Origin: Pseudomonas fluorescens | Lineage (GTDB): Bacteria > Pseudomonadota > Gammaproteobacteria > Pseudomonadales > Pseudomonadaceae | Assembly (NCBI RefSeq): GCF_902497995.1 | Contig: NZ_CABVII010000031.1 | Span: forward strand, 1 to 64,000 | DNA length: 64,000 nt | Direction: 5' to 3' | Shown: in pieces, positions 34,901 through 43,200 of the stretch | Position numbering within the stretch: position 1 is the first letter of the stretch | Layout: each line of letters begins with the position of its first letter | Translations under genes and position numbers: made by a program | Notes under the pieces: model-generated | What the model saw: the letters and a program-made list of their open reading frames with translations, nothing else | Database searches by the model: none | Told to the model about the DNA's origin: nothing

Positions 34901-36762
34901 ACGCTGTCTTGCAGTTCGCCGGGCGTGGCGATCGCATCCAGCAAGGCCTGGCGTGTCGGGTATTGATGCAGGGGGGCGGCGTACAGCGGCCGATAGAGCA
35001 GGTGCGGGCCAGTGCTTGAGTCCCGGGGCTCGATAATGAACATATTATTGACTTCATCGGGCGCTGCACCGGGTTTTCGGCACAGGGCCAGCGGCCGCAG
35101 GACGATTTCCTGGCCGTCGACGATTCTGTCCGAGGGAGTTTCACCCATCAACGCCGCCACACAACGGTAACCTTTGGTGGAGACCCCGTGCTGGAGCCTG
35201 ATCTTGCATTCCAGCGCCTGCATCGGCAGCCGGACCTTGAGTTCACGGGTAAACAGCGACTCCCGTCGCCGGGCGTCGGCAGTGTCGGACAGCAACAGGT
35301 CCTTGATTTTCTGCGAATAGGTGGTGCCGATGTCGACGCGCTGGATCAACCCATTGCTGCCCAACACATAATCCTCGCTCAGCCACTGGGGGAGTGTCCC
35401 GCCGCGCGCGGAGGAGAGCTTCAAAGTGCCCCTGGGTTTGCCGGCAAGATTTTTCAGGGCCAGTTCCGTCAGCGACATCCGCACATGCTCGATAATGCCT
35501 GCGCCGCCCGGGTAGCCGGCGGCCACGGCAAAGTCCAAAACCACATCGTCGGGGTCGTAATCGGCATGATCGGTCTGCATCTGCTGGCGCAATGCGTCGC
35601 GGCTGAAGCTGTGGAGGGTTGTAATGCCTTCGTTGAATGAGCGCCCCTGGTTTTGCCTGATCACCTGAGCCATATCCTGCAGATGACGGTGGTAGGCGAA
35701 ACGGTCGCCGACATCGGCATGCCTGAGCCACTCGGGCAGCTGGTCGCTGACCTTTTGGAGAAGGGCGGGGGGACCCTCGGGGATGTTGGAAAAAAGCACA
35801 GAGGGATCGGTGATTTGTTCCAGACGTCGCTCAAGCGCTCTTTCGCTGTGACCCTGAAACGTCAATGTCCCCAGGTCTTCAAGCTGCTGATTGAGGATCA
35901 GCCCGGCTTGCTGCTCGAAGACATTGCCATCGGGTTCGTTGCGCCGCCAGGTGATGCTGTCGAACTGGAACTGACGCTGCATCCTCGCTCCCCAGGCATC
36001 GCCGAAGGCATCGATGGACTCAAACGACTCGATAGCCCCGGCCACGCTGTACAGCAGCACCTGTTTGTCGCGGATCAGCAGCAGATCGGGGGTCAGAAGG
36101 CGCGCTTGCTGCCCGTCCCTGGTGAGCGTGGTCTCGATGAAATAGGCATAGGTGGTCGGCGTGGATCGGGACAGACGCTTGAGCCGTTCCGGCCAGGCGG
36201 CGACGAGCGACAGCATGTCCCGTTGTGTCTGGGTCAGGTTCGGGCGCGACGCGGCAGCGGCCGTCATCTGGCCGTTGAGGAACTCGCCCAGCCATTGCCA
36301 GCGACTGCCGCCCTGGGCGTCGACTTCGCTCCAATAGTCGGCCAGTGCCTGCTGGAAGTAGATGTGGATCGTTGATGGCAGCGCATCGATGATTTCGGCG
36401 ATGACCTGCATGTCGATGATGTAGGGCGGGGCCTGGCTCTTCAGGCGGCTGGGGATTTTTTGTGTCAGGTAGAACGGCAATTCCCGTTGTGGGCTCCAAT
36501 CCAGCAGCTGCGGGTTCAGGACATGATTAACCGCGACATTGCTCAATAGCTGGAATGTCCAGCCTCCCGATGGGCTGGGACTGGCCAGCTTGACAGCGCG
36601 CAGGTCCATTTCCAGGGTTGGATAGCGTTCCAGGATTTGGCTGCGCAATGCATTGAAAACCACTGAAAACAGCGCCGGGCGATGGGCGAAACGTTCATGA
36701 ACGGCCTGGGCGGGCAATGGGCTCAGGGAAGTGGGTAACGCGAGGGTATTGGCGGCGGGCAT
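31951..36762 (-). CDS. Giant DUF6543 / dermonecrotic-toxin-like protein (1603 aa)
   Basis: A very large protein of a pseudomonad-specific type, the DUF6543 (dermonecrotic toxin domain) group, recognised by the overall layout and segments such as FEQQAGLILNQQLEDLGTL and RDMLSLVAAWPERL. It has no signal peptide. Residues 1-650 form the N-terminal conserved part. A hydrophobic zone with two to three possible membrane segments follows near 710-790 (ALVDLADRES..LLFNTLLLPLVRGPAMLAGWLLVLVSSL). From about 980 to 1330 there is a charged, mostly coiled-coil stretch (EEQHKKLRQLFVLRANAIEALRE, QEIERLLHEADPIQRKKLL). A further linker and a helical end (to QELFLNL) complete it. Base composition is lower in GC in the last third. 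Start ATG 36762. No immunity or adaptor gene adjoins it. Function inferred from the family name only; secretion route unknown. Confidence 0.72.
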   Translation of the reverse strand: MPAANTLALPTSLSPLPAQAVHERFAHRPALFSVVFNALRSQILERYPTLEMDLRAVKLASPSPSGGWTFQLLSNVAVNHVLNPQLLDWSPQRELPFYLTQKIPSRLKSQAPPYIIDMQVIAEIIDALPSTIHIYFQQALADYWSEVDAQGGSRWQWLGEFLNGQMTAAAASRPNLTQTQRDMLSLVAAWPERLKRLSRSTPTTYAYFIETTLTRDGQQARLLTPDLLLIRDKQVLLYSVAGAIESFESIDAFGDAWGARMQRQFQFDSITWRRNEPDGNVFEQQAGLILNQQLEDLGTLTFQGHSERALERRLEQITDPSVLFSNIPEGPPALLQKVSDQLPEWLRHADVGDRFAYHRHLQDMAQVIRQNQGRSFNEGITTLHSFSRDALRQQMQTDHADYDPDDVVLDFAVAAGYPGGAGIIEHVRMSLTELALKNLAGKPRGTLKLSSARGGTLPQWLSEDYVLGSNGLIQRVDIGTTYSQKIKDLLLSDTADARRRESLFTRELKVRLPMQALECKIRLQHGVSTKGYRCVAALMGETPSDRIVDGQEIVLRPLALCRKPGAAPDEVNNMFIIEPRDSSTGPHLLYRPLYAAPLHQYPTRQALLDAIATPGELQDSVLTWLTDKARPVYDHGGIREPHILHFLTGDEFSSYEKPAPATLAVDEGAEEWLQSQVDGKLLQHVFGSTARALVDLADRESVSNSESRWAIVMEGAWLLFNTLLLPLVRGPAMLAGWLLVLVSSLEQDLTGLDSDDPTTRELALIDLLLNTAMVLLHAATPSNRSRQPLADPAPEDSGLHLASWRRPAGLPHPQGTPDIRHGTVALPGEPPAAGHTTLDFTRSIPSPKASARLLNALLAVRVPWPESLPPPEAGGSLKGLYRIGDTWHASVGGLLFQVSVEPGFAEVYLIDPKHPDHPGFKLASDGQGHWRLDRRARLEGGMPKERFQAWHQEHSNRLEVLGAEVQRMRLETIPLYEATHRAELVMDSAGIAMEEQHKKLRQLFVLRANAIEALRETITARHEQQQSITAQSKVQWDIAFDNFNKAFQAELPSERRLIDKQTELVMADRTNALNRQHRDERAQLLFTYWGLIYNCLEDEGRYVSQSERGESYAELQSRADEQLNAGIKTAYEEVIQKTKARYEIEKKKTEPAQEIERLLHEADPIQRKKLLSYAPSDQYISAATVKQQELLLLIELVLDHACVSQEPSELHFVQQVSNQHLYRSILGHLEMRSSSGYSVDEQRVVLKDVLTHYERMENAINSLTEMGSGFVRDDYRAAFLQLLGEARTSLETQLADLILIDEGFALAPAPDKPTREKRPSRKVIKTRNQGSLVGDLRALDPQAPGSFVDIKDPVTGQAVATYLEHADEGVWVEVVTARPSAPAPVPGVRSLNTIKRQAETVMAERAGIERRIRDQQKKLLDPMRRETLSPLDWEDMLTQHAKKLETLAEEIRRDHSTDANAAALSNTYLEEATAVTKLAREVCSEGYKLQLPKASNIAYLWKHGFVDLNLVSSRVLTKAGDYLTEYSVREKNKPDVLWYAHFHYPAVDTPISQHNFGHLKRPQERFQTRRQLIEKALADHRAVVNLDKAVIKPPLDQELFLNL

Positions 36763-37006
36763 GACGAAATCCTTTTTCCTGTTGAATCCGGTGCCTTCGT
36801 GGCTGCCGGGCTAGCAGACCACTGAGCGGTCCGGCACAGGAAATCGCATTTCGTCGTCGCGCGTGCAGTATTGGGATACCGCAAATATTACAAGGGTTGA
36901 CCCATTACCACAGTTGTTCGGTGTTGTTCGTGGGTTGAGTGACTGGCACAGGCCCGCTCCCGCATTGAGCTATCATTGCGACTTTCCCCTTCAAAGATTG
37001 ACTGCC

Positions 37007-37303
37007 ATGACTGCCGTAACCGACACCTTGCTCAACGCCCTCGAACAGTGCGACATGCTGGAAATCGACGGGCTGCACGCCTTCGATTTCTCCCTCGATG
37101 AAGACGACAACCTGCACATCGAATGCATGGACGGCCGCGCGGCCAAGCGCTGGGCGTTCAGCATGGCCCAGATCCAGGCCGCGACCTTCGACCCCACTTT
37201 GAAGAGTTGGATCATTACCGGTGATTCCGGCGAGCACCGGCTGGTACTGATGGATGCGATCGGTGGTGGTGACGACGAGGACGAAACGCATGAAGATGCG
37301 TAA
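37007..37303 (+). CDS. Small acidic DUF5629-like protein (98 aa)
   Basis: A 98-residue cytosolic acidic protein (net negative, with a GGGDDEDETHED tail) of a small family confined to pseudomonads. It reads TLLNALEQCDMLEIDGLHAFDFSL, then DEDDNLHIECMDGRAAKRWAFSMAQIQAATFD. I think it is DUF5629 but am unsure. No catalytic motif is visible. The longer in-frame reading upstream has no support; MTAVTDTLL at 37007 is chosen. Its stop lies inside the start of the next gene (14-base overlap), so the two are translationally linked. Confidence 0.72.
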   Translation: MTAVTDTLLNALEQCDMLEIDGLHAFDFSLDEDDNLHIECMDGRAAKRWAFSMAQIQAATFDPTLKSWIITGDSGEHRLVLMDAIGGGDDEDETHEDA

Positions 37304-38465
37304 TCTCTGGCCGCTGTTGATCGCCGGCAGCGTTGGCGCGATGGGCGTTCAGACGGCGGCGGCTGATGATTATCAGTTGCTGGTCGGTTCTTACACCGCC
37401 GCCCGGAGCCAAGGGATTTATCGCCTGAAGTTCGACAGTTCGACCGGGCAGATCGACGCCAGACCCTTGCAAGTGGTCAGCAGCGAAAACCCGTCCTGGC
37501 TGACCCTGTCCAGGGATCAACGCCGGTTGTTCGTGGTCAATGAAAACGGCCCGGGGCAGGCGGATCCGGTAGGGCGGGTCAGCAGTTATGCGATCGATCC
37601 CACGACCCATGAGCTGAGCCTGATCAATCAGGTGCAGAGCCTGGGCAACGAGCCGACGCATTCGAGCCTCAGCGGTGAAGCCAGTCACCTGCTGGTCAGC
37701 AATTATTCGGTGGCCGAAGATCCGGGCGGCACCCTGGCGGTGTTGCCGGTGGATGCCGACGGCAAGCTCCAGCCCGTGGTGCAAATGAGCAGTCATCCCG
37801 CCAGCCGGGTCAATCCCGAGCGGCAGATGTCGGCCCATGTGCATTCGACGGTCTCATCGCCGGATGGCCGCTATGTATTTTCCAATGACCTGGGGGCGGA
37901 CCGGATTTTTGTCTATCGCTTCGACCCCAAGGCCAATCCGGACCTGCCGTTGACCGCGGCCAAACCGGCCTCGGTCCAGTTGCCACCCGGCAGCGGGCCA
38001 CGGCACCTGCTGTTCAGCGCCGATGGCAAACACGCGTGGTTGACTATGGAAATGAGCGCGCAGGTGGCGGTGTTCGATTACCGGGACGGCCGGCTGGAAC
38101 AGACGCAGATGGTCGACCTGGCGGCGGGCCAGCCCGTGTCCGACAAGGCCGCGGCGGCGCTGCATGCTTCGGCCGATGGCAAGTACCTCTACGTCAGCAA
38201 CCGTGGCACCGCCAATCAGTTGCTGGTGTTCGCCATCGAACCTGCGACTGGCCACCTCAAGGAGCTGCAGCGCCGCTCCGTGGAAGGCGATCATCCGCGC
38301 GAGTTCAGCCTCGATCCGAGTGGCAAGTTCCTGTTGATCGCCAACCAGAAGAGCAACCAGATTGTCGTCGTCGAGCGCGATGCCAAGACCGGTCTGCTGG
38401 GCAGAACCGTGCAGAAACTGCCGATGGATGCCCCGAGCGACCTCGAGTTCCTGGTGCGTCAATAG
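37290..38465 (+). CDS. Exported lactonase-fold seven-bladed beta-propeller protein
   Basis: A 391-residue protein of the lactonase/6-phosphogluconolactonase (PGL type 2, YbhE-like) family. It has an N-terminal signal peptide ending near residue 28 (LIAGSVGAMGVQTAAADDY), so it acts outside the cytosol. The cytosolic 6-phosphogluconolactonase role is therefore doubtful. Repeated blade motifs include SWLTLSRDQRRLFVVNE, SSPDGRYVFSNDLG, SADGKHAW, SADGKYLYVSNRG and LDPSGKFLLIANQ. The histidine- and asparagine-containing blade ends (HVHST, VSNRG) are typical. Start ATG 37290 overlaps the previous gene by 14 bases. A good terminator follows the stop. Confidence 0.85.
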   Translation: MKMRNLWPLLIAGSVGAMGVQTAAADDYQLLVGSYTAARSQGIYRLKFDSSTGQIDARPLQVVSSENPSWLTLSRDQRRLFVVNENGPGQADPVGRVSSYAIDPTTHELSLINQVQSLGNEPTHSSLSGEASHLLVSNYSVAEDPGGTLAVLPVDADGKLQPVVQMSSHPASRVNPERQMSAHVHSTVSSPDGRYVFSNDLGADRIFVYRFDPKANPDLPLTAAKPASVQLPPGSGPRHLLFSADGKHAWLTMEMSAQVAVFDYRDGRLEQTQMVDLAAGQPVSDKAAAALHASADGKYLYVSNRGTANQLLVFAIEPATGHLKELQRRSVEGDHPREFSLDPSGKFLLIANQKSNQIVVVERDAKTGLLGRTVQKLPMDAPSDLEFLVRQ

Positions 38466-38468
38466 GCC

Positions 38469-38500
38469 GCAGGCCCCGGTTGATGGGGCCTGCATCGTTC
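38469..38500 (+). terminator. Intrinsic terminator after the lactonase gene
   Basis: GCAGGCCCC-GGTTGAT-GGGGCCTGC (38469-38493), a perfect 9-bp stem followed by ATCGTTCT. Starts four bases after the stop codon. Confidence 0.7.
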
Positions 38501-38620
38501 TATTAATGACGCTGATATCTGCTAATGCTACAAAAGATTTCAAGGCGCCAACCTCGAAGGTTAAGTTTGCTCCACGGCCCCACCGGGCAGGCAAGCCAAC
38601 CGACTTCGAGGACTACCGCC

Positions 38621-38800
38621 ATGAACTTCAATCTCTTCTCCGTCATCGCCGCATCCGCTATCTCCGCCACCGTGGCGCTGCCCGCCAGCGCCAACGTTGA
38701 AATCAGCGACAAAAAATCCCACGCCCAGAGCTACACCCAGAAATACCTGCAACAGAGTGCCACCTTCTACGCCGCCCTGGATCACAAAAGCCAACACTGA
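38621..38800 (+). CDS. Small exported peptide (59 aa)
   Basis: A 59-residue protein with a clear Sec signal: MNFNLFSVIAASAISATVALPASA, cut about after residue 24, leaving a short hydrophilic mature peptide (NVEISDKKSHAQSYTQKYLQQS..). GAGGACTACC precedes ATG 38621. An in-frame longer version from 38525 is unlikely because the signal peptide would be interior. I know no function. Lysine, histidine and glutamine dominate the mature part. It is bounded by a terminator upstream and a hairpin downstream, so it is its own transcription unit. Confidence 0.68.
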   Translation: MNFNLFSVIAASAISATVALPASANVEISDKKSHAQSYTQKYLQQSATFYAALDHKSQH

Positions 38801-38820
38801 AAGCCGAGCCCTGCACACTT

Positions 38821-38893
38821 TATGCAGGAGCGAAGTCACTTGCCGATCGACCGCCCAAGTCGAAAGGCCATGAAGTGATGTCGCTCCTGCATA
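38821..38893. repeat. Diverged REP-like inverted repeat
   Basis: TATGCAGGAGCGAAGTCACTT and its mirror AAGTGATGTCGCTCCTGCATA, 31 bases apart. It resembles the REP repeats (GCAGGAGCGA) but lacks their GGCTTGCC core, so it is a different variant; it can also act as terminator of the small peptide gene. Confidence 0.7.
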
Positions 38894-39054
38894 ACGCGTT
38901 TTGGGCCGCCTCATTGTCTGTTTTCCATTTCCCCATTCTTTTGCCTGTCCGGCCCGTTCAAGACGAGCCAGAAGCTGCTCGCGAGCGCCTGATAGCTTTT
39001 ATCAAAGACCGAAATAGACGGGCTTAATGATCAACCAGGCTGATGGTCACTATG

Positions 39055-39085
39055 GATAACCCTGAGTGGTTATCAGGGTTTGTTT
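39055..39085 (+). promoter_or_regulatory. Two mutually exclusive overlapping hairpins in a leader
   Basis: GATAACC-CTGAGT-GGTTATC (39055-39074) and AACCCTGA-GTGGTTA-TCAGGGTT (39058-39080) share bases, so only one can form. The second is followed by TGTTTG. The arrangement is like a small attenuator upstream of the gene at 39128, though the base pairing may also be chance. Confidence 0.35.
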
Positions 39086-39127
39086 GATCGATTCTGTGGG
39101 CATCGAAACAGGCTTGCGGAGAACATC

Positions 39128-39340
39128 ATGACCCACACAATCCTCACTTCTGCCAAACGCGGCGCCTATGTGGCGATCGGTCTTTACCTGGCCATGGTGC
39201 TGGTTGTCAGCCTTTCACCGCAGTCGCGTCAATCCCCTGAAGCGCCGATTCAAGTCGCTCATCCCGGTATCCAGTTTGAATACCATTCGCAAAAGGCGAT
39301 GGTCGATCAGGCTGAACTCGCGGGGATCGCCGGAGCATGA
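39128..39340 (+). CDS. Small single-pass membrane protein (70 aa)
   Basis: 70 residues. A hydrophobic segment covers about residues 11-29 (GAYVAIGLYLAMVLVVSLS) after a short basic start, so a type II-like anchor with the C-terminal 40 residues outside the cytosol is probable. Start ATG 39128 follows the GCGGAGAAC ribosome site. No family recognised. Its end overlaps the next gene by four bases (ATGA), so the two are a coupled pair. Confidence 0.65.
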   Translation: MTHTILTSAKRGAYVAIGLYLAMVLVVSLSPQSRQSPEAPIQVAHPGIQFEYHSQKAMVDQAELAGIAGA

Positions 39341-39594
39341 AAGGCTACAGGCTTTGGGTCATCGCCTTTTTGGCGTTCATGACCAATGGATCTTCCCTGC
39401 TGGGGATCGGACAAGGTTCGGCGGGGGCGGTGGCGCGGGCCATTGAAGCCAATCACAACCTGGCGCGCAACATCGAGACCGCGAAGGCCTTGGGGTTGCT
39501 GGCGGGCAATCCGCCGATCAAGCGTCAGGAAGGATTTTTTGGACCCTTCCATGTGGATTGCTCGGCGCTGCAGATGTGCTCGGTGTTGGCCTGA
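39337..39594 (+). CDS. Small exported protein (85 aa)
   Basis: 85 residues, with a signal-like N-terminus (GYRLWVIAFLAFMTNGSSLLGIG) that may be cut or stay as an anchor. The remainder includes an ANHNLARNIETAKALG helix and a tail with two cysteines (DCSALQMCSVLA). Coupled by ATGA to the 70-residue membrane protein upstream, so a two-component membrane peptide pair is likely. No homology recognised. A REP element follows. Confidence 0.65.
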   Translation: MKGYRLWVIAFLAFMTNGSSLLGIGQGSAGAVARAIEANHNLARNIETAKALGLLAGNPPIKRQEGFFGPFHVDCSALQMCSVLA

Positions 39595-39618
39595 ATATTC
39601 CAGACACCCCCCCATCCC

Positions 39619-39697
39619 CTGTAGGAGCGAGGCTTGCCCGCGAAGCTTTTGGCGTACTTGAGGACGCCTTCGCGGGCAAGCCTCGCTCCTACAGGGG
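39619..39697. repeat. REP-type inverted repeat pair (GTAGGAGC flavour)
   Basis: CTGTAGGAGCGAGGCTTGCC and GGCAAGCCTCGCTCCTACAG around about 38 bases, directly before the 3' end of the GST gene. The two ends are exact mirror copies of 20 bases, extended by GCGAAG / CTTCGC. Confidence 0.88.
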
Positions 39698-39701
39698 TTG
39701 G

Positions 39702-40298
39702 TTATTTCTTCATGATTGATGTGAACAGGTCTGATTCGATAAACCGCTGCAGCCAGGCCTGCAAGCGCCCATAGGGCGTCTGTGCGAACCACTCGCGATC
39801 GACATGGGCGAATTGCCTCACGAAGGGCATCAGCGCCACATCCGCCAGACTGGGATGGTTCGCCAGCAAATACTCACGGCCCTGCAGCAGCTCATCGAGC
39901 TGGCGCAAAAACACTTCACCCTCGGCGCGATAGATCGCCATCGGCTGCTCGGGATAACGCTCGGCGTATTTGTAGCGATTCAGGTGCAGCTTGAACACCT
40001 GATCGTTCTCTTCGATCAACTCAACGATGCAATGCTGCCCGACAGGATCATCCTTGAGCAACCAATCCTGCGGATCGTTCTGTGCCAGCGCCCAGCGCAT
40101 GATCGACAGGCTTTCATCGATCACTTGACCGTCGACACTCAGCACCGGCACCGTGCCTTTGCTCGACAACGCGAGCATTTCGGCGGGTTTGGCCTTCAAG
40201 CTGACCTCGACGATGTCCACGGCAACCCCGCAGTAGCGCAGGGCCATGCGCGCCCGCATGGCGTAGGGGCAACGGCGGAACGAATACAGGGTATTCAT
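39702..40298 (-). CDS. Glutathione S-transferase (Grx2-like N-terminal motif)
   Basis: A 198-residue cytosolic protein with the GST thioredoxin-fold N-terminus and all-helical C-terminal domain. The N-terminal motif is RRCPYAMRAR, the cysteine arrangement of the glutaredoxin-2-like/omega-like branch, so the active residue is probably cysteine (Cys10). GTVPVLSVDGQVIDESLSIM is the glutathione-binding cis-Pro and ESxxI element. It is the last gene of the sbcD-sbcC operon, with an ATGA overlap to sbcC. Substrate unknown. Confidence 0.9.
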   Translation of the reverse strand: MNTLYSFRRCPYAMRARMALRYCGVAVDIVEVSLKAKPAEMLALSSKGTVPVLSVDGQVIDESLSIMRWALAQNDPQDWLLKDDPVGQHCIVELIEENDQVFKLHLNRYKYAERYPEQPMAIYRAEGEVFLRQLDELLQGREYLLANHPSLADVALMPFVRQFAHVDREWFAQTPYGRLQAWLQRFIESDLFTSIMKK

Positions 40299-43200
40299 TT
40301 CACCTCCAGGGTACTCAGGCCGTTGCCCTGGCGCCGGACTTGAATCTGCACCGGAATGCGCTCATGCATTTCCTGGACGTGGGAAATCACCGCGACCTTG
40401 CGCCCCTGGGCCTGCAAGCCGTCAAGGGCGTCCATGGCCAGTTGCAGGGATTCCGGATCGAGACTGCCGAAGCCTTCATCGATGAACAGCGATTCGATTT
40501 TCAGCGTGCTCGAGGCCATCGATGCCAGGCCCAATGCCAGTGCCAGCGATACCAGGAACGTCTCGCCGCCGGACAACGAATGCACCGAACGCAGTTCGTC
40601 GCCCATCTCGGTGTCCATCACCAGCAATCCCAGCATGCTGCCGCCGCGTTTCAGGCGATAGCGCCGCACCAGCTGGCGCAATTGGACGTTGGCATGATGC
40701 ACCAGCAGGTCGAGGTTGTAGGCCTGGGCGATTTTGCGGAAGGTGTCGCCGGTGGCCGAGCCGATCAGTGCATTCAAGCGGGCCCAGCGCTGATATTCGG
40801 TGTAGGCGTCGGCGATCTGCTGCGCCAGGGCCTGATTGGCGTTCTGTCGGCGTTGATCCTCGGCCTGTTCGGCACGCAGTTCGGCGCACTGGTGTTCGCT
40901 GGCGGCCGACAGGCTTTGCAGTTCGGCAAGCGCCGTGACCAGTTGCTCGGCGTCGAGATTGCCGTTGTGCTGCGCCTGATGATCGAGCAGCCGCTGATCG
41001 CGCTCCTGCAACAGGACGCTGGCCTGCTCGATGGCTTTTTCGCTTTGTTGCAGTTGCTGGCGCAGTTCGCTGACCTGCTGGTCGTCGACGCTCAGCAGGT
41101 GTTCCAGGCCGCCTTCATCCAGTTCCGGGTGCAGGGCGCGCCAGTCGGCGATCTTGCCGCTTAAATCCCGATCTTCGGTTTCCAGCGCGAGCAGGCGTTC
41201 CTGCTGTGCCTTGAGCTCGGCGGCCAGTTGCACCAGCCCCGTGCGCACGTTTTGCAGTTGCTGATTGGCCGTTGCTTCGCCAGTGCGCGCCTGTTCCACG
41301 GCCTGATCCAGTTGCAACTGCCATTGTTCGGCGCCGCTGTGCGCGCCCAGTAATTGCGTCAGTTGCTGCTGGCACGCCTGTTGCTGCTCGGCGAGGGCGG
41401 TAAATTGTTGTCGGGCAGCTTCCAGTTGCTGGGCACGGGTCTGCTGGCGATCCTGCTCTTTCTCCAGGGTTTGTTGGCGCTGTTGCTGCTCGCCGAGTTC
41501 ATCGCGTTGCTGGTCGAGTTGCTGCAGACGCTGGGCGATCTGTCGGTCGAGCTGCATGAAGGTGGCGGCAGGTTCGTTACGCAAGGCGTCCAGGGTCTCG
41601 GCCGGGAGCAGGGTGCCGAATGCCGTCAGCTCTTCGTCCAGACGCTGGCGATCACTGTTCAATTCACGTTGTTGGTTGGCCAGGTGCTGGGTTGCCTGCT
41701 GGCTCGCCGTTTCGGCGCTGCGCAACTGCTGTTGCAGGCGCGCGGCATTCTGTTGCAGGGTGAGCAGGGCGGATTGGCGCTGTTCGTCCTGGCTGATGCT
41801 TTGGTTCAGCTGAGTGTTTTGCCGGGCGAGCCAGGCATCGCGTTTGAGCCTGTCCTGGGCCAGCAACGGTGTCGAGAGCGGATGCGCTTCGAGGCTGGGC
41901 GTCAGGCGCTGTTGCTGCGCGGTGAGGTGCTCCTGCTGCTGCAGAAATTCCCTTTGCTGAGCGATCAGGCCGCCGACTTCAGCGCGCAGGTCAGTCAGTT
42001 TTTCCTTGAGCAGGTCGACCGCTTTCTGGGCGGTGGCCTGTTCGCTTTCATCGTGCCGACCGAGACTCTGCAACAAGGCTTCAGGCTGATGGTAGGGATG
42101 CTCAAGGCTGCCGCACACCGGGCAAGGCTGGTCGTCCTGCAGCTGCTCGCGCAGTTCTTCGACACTGGCACTGCGGGCCAGACGCTGGCGTTCCAACAGT
42201 TCGCGGGTGACGGTCAGGGTCTGTTCGGCGACCGTCAATTGGTTTTTGGTGTTCACGCCGTCCTGGGTCAGGCGCTCGCGTTCCTGCTGCGCGGTCGACT
42301 GGCGCTGTTGCAGCTCGGCGCCGCGCTTGTCGAGTTCCTGCTGGCTGGCCCACAGTCGTGTCAGTTCTTCAAACGCCCGCAGTTGCTTGCGGTTGTCCTG
42401 CAGCAGATTGCCGAGCAGCTGGATCTGTTCCGCCACGGCTTCCGGCTCGGCGCCCACTTCTTTGTACAGCACTTCCAGATGCTGCTTTTGCGCTGCCAGT
42501 TCCTCGGCGGCGCGGGTGGCGTTCTGTTCCAGGGCGGCCAGTTCGGCCTGGCCCTGGTTCAGGCGATTGCCCACCAGCATCAGCTGCTGCAGACGGTCGC
42601 GATAGGCGTTCCAGGCCTCGCTCAGCGGTGCCAGATGGGTGCTTTGTTCAAGCTCTCCGGCGATTCGCTGCAGACGTGCGGCCACCTGCTGTTGTTGCTC
42701 AAGCAGGCCCTGGATCCTTTGCTGCCCTTGCGTGCAGGCCTGTTCCGCCTGTTGCTTGAGGTCTGCACTCTGAGCGGCTTCCTTATTCAGGCGGGCGAGG
42801 GTGCTTTGCTCTTCAAAAGCCTGGCGCAGCAGCGGTGCGCTGGCGCTGTGCTGGCGTTGGGCTTCGATCAGCGCGGTCTGCGCCGCCGCAAGGCTGAGTT
42901 CGAGTTGCGCCTGCTGCTCACTCAGCTCGGCTTGCTGGCGGCTGTACTGCTCGATCTGCGCGGCCAGCGGCGTAAGACGGGCGGTGAGTTCGGCCTTGCG
43001 CGCGAACTGATGCCGTTGCGGCGCCAGTTGCTCCAGCCGCATCAATTTCAGGCGTTCGCCCGCCAGACTGTGCCAATGCTGTTGGGCGCCGGTCAGTTGT
43101 TCGGTGGCGCTGTGTTGCGCGTCCTGCAACTGACGCAGGTCCTTGAGCCAGGTGTGTTGCAACTCAAGCTGTTTGAGTTGCGCCTGCTGCGTCTTGAGTT

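Larger units (their letters stand above)
38801..39127. other. Intergenic region (327 bases) with two hairpin elements
   Basis: Contains the inverted repeat at 38821-38893 and the overlapping hairpins at 39055-39083. The rest is moderate-GC leader sequence without a convincing ORF. Confidence 0.6.
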
